A DNA stretch of 64,000 bases, taken from positions 310,001-374,000 of the forward strand of contig NZ_CP136693.1 in assembly GCF_032922745.1 (NCBI RefSeq). Reading direction: 5' to 3'. A program made the position numbers and the translations under genes. This stretch comes from Marinobacter salarius. Its GTDB lineage: Bacteria; Pseudomonadota; Gammaproteobacteria; Pseudomonadales; Oleiphilaceae. The notes under the pieces were generated by a model that saw only the letters and a list, made by a program, of their open reading frames with translations, was not told the DNA's origin and searched no databases. Position 1 is the first letter of the stretch, and every line of letters starts with the position of its first letter. Shown here one piece after another: positions 61,049 through 64,000 of the stretch.

Positions 61049-64000
61049 ATGTCCACAAGAACTAAGCTGGTTAATACAGTTGGACCGTCCCGCGATGGGC
61101 ATGAGTTTCATGAGGCTTGGGCAGCGCGAAAGGCGATGCAGCTGCTGCTCCCCCGAGACGGGCTTATCGGAATCGCCGTCGAAGGGCTTTCTGAAAAGGA
61201 TGAAAGCCATGCCTCGCAGGAAGCGGCCGATGTTGCGGATCTTACTCTCTATTACGGTAGGGACGCCTATTTCGAAGCGGCGGATCGCGTCGAAATCCTA
61301 CAGTCCAAGTACTCACCCAAGCAGGCCCAGAAAGAGTTTCGTGCCAGTGATGCTAAGAAGACCGTCACGAAGTTCGCGCAATCCTACAGGGATCATCTTG
61401 CTAACTATGGTCAAGATGCGACGAGTGAGAAACTCTTCTTTGAGCTCATAACCAACCGCCCAATATTCTCCGGACTTCTTGCAGCGGTCGAAGGGCTCAC
61501 TTCCGGTTCACGGCTCACCGGTAATGCGCTCAGGCAGGCGAACCAGTTGAAAGCAGCTGCCGGCCTCCCAGACGATATGCTCAAGGAATTCGCATCCAAG
61601 TTTCTTTTGAGAGGCATGTCCGGAAGCCTCAAGGACACGAAGGGCGATCTCAGGAAGATACTCGTAGACTGGTCAGCGACCTACGATGCGACCGCCCGTG
61701 CCCGCCTTGGTGACATGCGCAATATAGTTCGCAAGAAGGCAGGGTATGACGAAGAACATCTCAAGGTTATTCGACAGGTTGACGTCCTCTCAGCGCTTGA
61801 ACTCTCTGATATTGATGACCTCCTGCCATGCTCGGAGAACCTTGCCAATGTCGGAGACGTTGTCGCGCGCGAGCAACTCCCCGATGCCATCGCACGTATG
61901 TCGTCACTGACAAAGCCGCTGCTGGTCCACGCAGAGGGCGGGGTCGGAAAGACGGTGTTTCTGGAGGGACTGGCTTCCGCGCTGTCTAATAAACATGAAG
62001 TCGTGTTCTTTGATTGCTTTGGAGGCGGTGCTTACCGCTCGCCCGAAGATGGCCGCCATCTGGCCAATCGCGGCCTGATTCATATCGCGAATTTGCTCGC
62101 CTGCCGAAGCCTGTGCGACCCGATATTGCCCGGAAGCGACAATCCCGAGATTCTCTTCAGCACGTTTCGCAAACGACTCGCCCAGTGCATGAATACGCTG
62201 GCAACCGCAAACGAGAGCCGCGAACTTATCATCATTATAGACGCGATCGACAATGCCGCCGACTTTGCGAAAGAACGCAACCAGCGTGCCTTTCCGACGC
62301 AGTTGATAGAGAGCTTCGAACGCTCTGGTGCCGTGCCCGGCGTAAAGCTCGTTGTCTCATGCCGGTCGCACCGCATCGAAAGATCGCTCGGCGACCTCAG
62401 CTATGAAGACTTCGAGCTTCGCGCCTTCAGCCTCAGTGAAACGAGTACATATCTCCGCTCTCGCGTGACGGGCATCAAGGCTGAGGAAACCCGCGTTGCT
62501 CAGGCGCGCTCAAATGGCAATGCGCGCATCCTGGAACATCTTGTTGATAGCGACAGAGGTCTCCTGGATGTATCTGAAATCGACAAACCCATCGCGCTCG
62601 ACGATCTTCTGCAAAAGAGGATTGATGATGCGTTGAGTGAAGCCGTGCGGCGCGGCTATAAAAAGAAGGAGATCAATGCGTTTCTCGCTGGACTTTCCGT
62701 GCTTCCACCACCTGTGCCGCTCAGCGAATATGCCGAAGCGCACGGGATGGCGATCGGTGCCATAGAGAGTTTTGCGGCAGACCTTGCTCCCCTCCTGGAA
62801 CAAACCGAACATGGCATGACCTTTCGTGATGAGCCAACCGAGACCCTGGTCCGGGAGAGTTATGGTTCACAGACGAGTGCGCTTCGGATTGTCGCCAAGA
62901 ATCTCATGGAGCGTCAGGATAAGTCCGTCTATGCGGCCCGGTCACTTCCCGGCCTGCTGCAGCGTCTTGGCGACGGCAAAAGGCTGTTCAAGCTGGCATT
63001 CGATGAAAGATTCCCTGCAGCCATATCCAGCACCGTCGGGCAGCGCCGGATCAGCTATGCGCGCCTGAAAGCCGCCGTTGTGCACGCGGCAGCGCACTCA
63101 GACAACAATAATCTTGTCGAACTCCTTGTCGAGCTGTCGAGCGTAGCCGCAAGCGACCAAAAGGGCGCGGACTTCATTTTTGACAACCCAGATCTAGTCG
63201 TGAATGCGCAGGATGCTGATGCGCTGAGAAGGCTCTTCGAAATGCGCACCAAATGGCCTGGTGCAAGACACGCAAGACTCATGATCGCAAACCTGCTTTC
63301 AGGCGCAGTTGATGATGCCGCGCGCCATTATCGCAATACGCGCGAATGGGTCAGGCATGATCTTCAGAGCGATAACGATGACTATAGTCGCCCGCGTCCC
63401 GAGCGCATCGATCATGCCGCAGTGCCCTTCCATCTGATTCTGCAGGGTCAACCGAAATGCGCGTTGGGTTTTATGCGCTACTGGTACGACTGGTATGGCT
63501 TTGAAGTATCCGAAGAACTTTACGCCCTGCTGAGTTATGCTATCAACCGTGATCCCGGACTGAAAAGCACCCTCACAAATTTCATCGACGAGGCATCATC
63601 AGCGATTGATTGCCTCACCGGGGCTCTATCGTTTGCAGTTCTTTCCGACAAGCAGCGCTATGATGTTATCGCCCGCCTTGGCAGTGCGTGCAAAAAGAAG
63701 TCGAAGTTTAAATCAAGCGGTGCAATGACCAAGCAGCGCACGTACGACTTACCTGATGGACTGAGGAAGGCTGCAGCGATTGCGGCGTCCCATGGGATGA
63801 ACGAAGAGGCACTCGCCATTTCCTTGCGCGCACCGCACGAACGCCCGCGAATCTGGACCTTCGTAGATAGCTGGTCGGACCGGGGTTCGTTCCCGTTCCT
63901 CTTCAGGCTTTCGCTGGTTGCCGCCGCGAAAGGGAAGTGCATCGCCGAGCGTGATCTTCTACCGCAAGAACTATTGCCTCACGCAAAGGGCGTCACCCGC
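61049..64000 (+). CDS. Large nuclease-STAND NTPase (Avs-like defence protein), 3' end outside window
   Basis: One frame stays open for 984 codons from ATG 61049 to the window edge. Residues about 10-130 look like a PD-(D/E)xK-type nuclease domain of the DUF4297/Cap4 kind: GPSRDGHEFHEAWAARKAM, then Glu45, Asp64 and the QxK motif Gln85-Ser-Lys87 (VEILQSKYS). After a helical linker comes a P-loop NTPase: Walker A AEGGVGKT (residues 295-302), Walker B IIIIDAID (Asp398, Asp401) and a sensor-like VVSCRSHRIERSL. From ~500 on the protein is helical without obvious motifs, as expected of a STAND sensor region. This order resembles Avs-type antiviral STAND nucleases, which recognise phage proteins and cut DNA. 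There is no Shine-Dalgarno; the IS ends 14 bases before the start. Family assignment by eye only. Confidence 0.75.
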   Translation, partial: MSTRTKLVNTVGPSRDGHEFHEAWAARKAMQLLLPRDGLIGIAVEGLSEKDESHASQEAADVADLTLYYGRDAYFEAADRVEILQSKYSPKQAQKEFRASDAKKTVTKFAQSYRDHLANYGQDATSEKLFFELITNRPIFSGLLAAVEGLTSGSRLTGNALRQANQLKAAAGLPDDMLKEFASKFLLRGMSGSLKDTKGDLRKILVDWSATYDATARARLGDMRNIVRKKAGYDEEHLKVIRQVDVLSALELSDIDDLLPCSENLANVGDVVAREQLPDAIARMSSLTKPLLVHAEGGVGKTVFLEGLASALSNKHEVVFFDCFGGGAYRSPEDGRHLANRGLIHIANLLACRSLCDPILPGSDNPEILFSTFRKRLAQCMNTLATANESRELIIIIDAIDNAADFAKERNQRAFPTQLIESFERSGAVPGVKLVVSCRSHRIERSLGDLSYEDFELRAFSLSETSTYLRSRVTGIKAEETRVAQARSNGNARILEHLVDSDRGLLDVSEIDKPIALDDLLQKRIDDALSEAVRRGYKKKEINAFLAGLSVLPPPVPLSEYAEAHGMAIGAIESFAADLAPLLEQTEHGMTFRDEPTETLVRESYGSQTSALRIVAKNLMERQDKSVYAARSLPGLLQRLGDGKRLFKLAFDERFPAAISSTVGQRRISYARLKAAVVHAAAHSDNNNLVELLVELSSVAASDQKGADFIFDNPDLVVNAQDADALRRLFEMRTKWPGARHARLMIANLLSGAVDDAARHYRNTREWVRHDLQSDNDDYSRPRPERIDHAAVPFHLILQGQPKCALGFMRYWYDWYGFEVSEELYALLSYAINRDPGLKSTLTNFIDEASSAIDCLTGALSFAVLSDKQRYDVIARLGSACKKKSKFKSSGAMTKQRTYDLPDGLRKAAAIAASHGMNEEALAISLRAPHERPRIWTFVDSWSDRGSFPFLFRLSLVAAAKGKCIAERDLLPQELLPHAKGVTR

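Noticed and set aside
61080..63942. Several short frames on both strands over 61-64 kb
   Set aside because: They are out-of-frame shadows of the 984-codon open frame starting at 61049, which contains the nuclease-like and NTPase motifs.

Overview
The window looks like chromosomal DNA of a moderately GC-rich marine gammaproteobacterium, most likely Marinobacter or a close relative. This rests on gene content (complete alginate cluster, liu leucine-catabolism operon, many acyl-CoA ligases, BdlA-like and CheV-like signalling proteins), not on a database search. Genes are tightly packed, often with ATGA or TAATG overlaps. The last ~4.6 kb differs: it is accessory, partly AT-richer, and contains an insertion sequence.

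Layout. 1-1.6 kb: the edge of a small membrane protein and a PAS-PAS methyl-accepting protein. 1.8-12.1 kb: a catabolic cluster with an AraC regulator, BenE-type permease, enoyl-CoA hydratase, AMP-forming acid:CoA ligase and a three-subunit molybdenum hydroxylase whose large subunit is fused to a CoxG-like domain, plus a divergent XdhC-type maturation factor. It probably takes up, CoA-activates and hydroxylates (or dehydroxylates) an aromatic or heterocyclic acid; the substrate is unknown. 12.3-13.6 kb: LysR regulator and divergent DUF1127 protein. 13.6-20.2 kb: livG-H-M-K-F ABC importer translationally coupled to a long-chain-type acyl-CoA synthetase. 20.5-26.6 kb: enoyl-CoA hydratase, NAD(P)-binding protein, Nmad3-family protein, MscS channel, CheV-like protein, DUF4864 protein, AraC regulator. 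26.6-30.7 kb: beta-oxidation operon (acyl-CoA ligase, acyl-CoA dehydrogenase, thiolase). 30.8-48.3 kb: one leftward alginate cluster, algD-8-44-K-E-G-I-J-F-X-L-A-C, covering precursor supply, polymerisation, export, epimerisation, acetylation and lyase. 48.3-49.0 kb: a long AT-rich control region with an exact AlgU/sigma-E-type promoter pointing away from algD. 49.0-59.3 kb: SDR dehydrogenase, then the rightward LiuR-controlled operon liuR-A-B-C-D-E, an AhpD-like gene and another acyl-CoA ligase; a 108-bp palindromic repeat separates liuA from liuB.

59.4-64 kb is the unusual part. A TIR-domain gene is cut after 57 codons by an IS3-family element. Immediately beyond the IS, starting at 61049, one frame stays open for 984 codons to the window edge. 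It encodes a large protein with an N-terminal nuclease-like region (QxK motif), then a P-loop NTPase (GGVGKT; IIIIDAID) and a long helical C-terminal part. This looks like a STAND/Avs-type antiviral nuclease next to a broken TIR gene: a remodelled defence island. No tRNA, rRNA or CRISPR array was seen.
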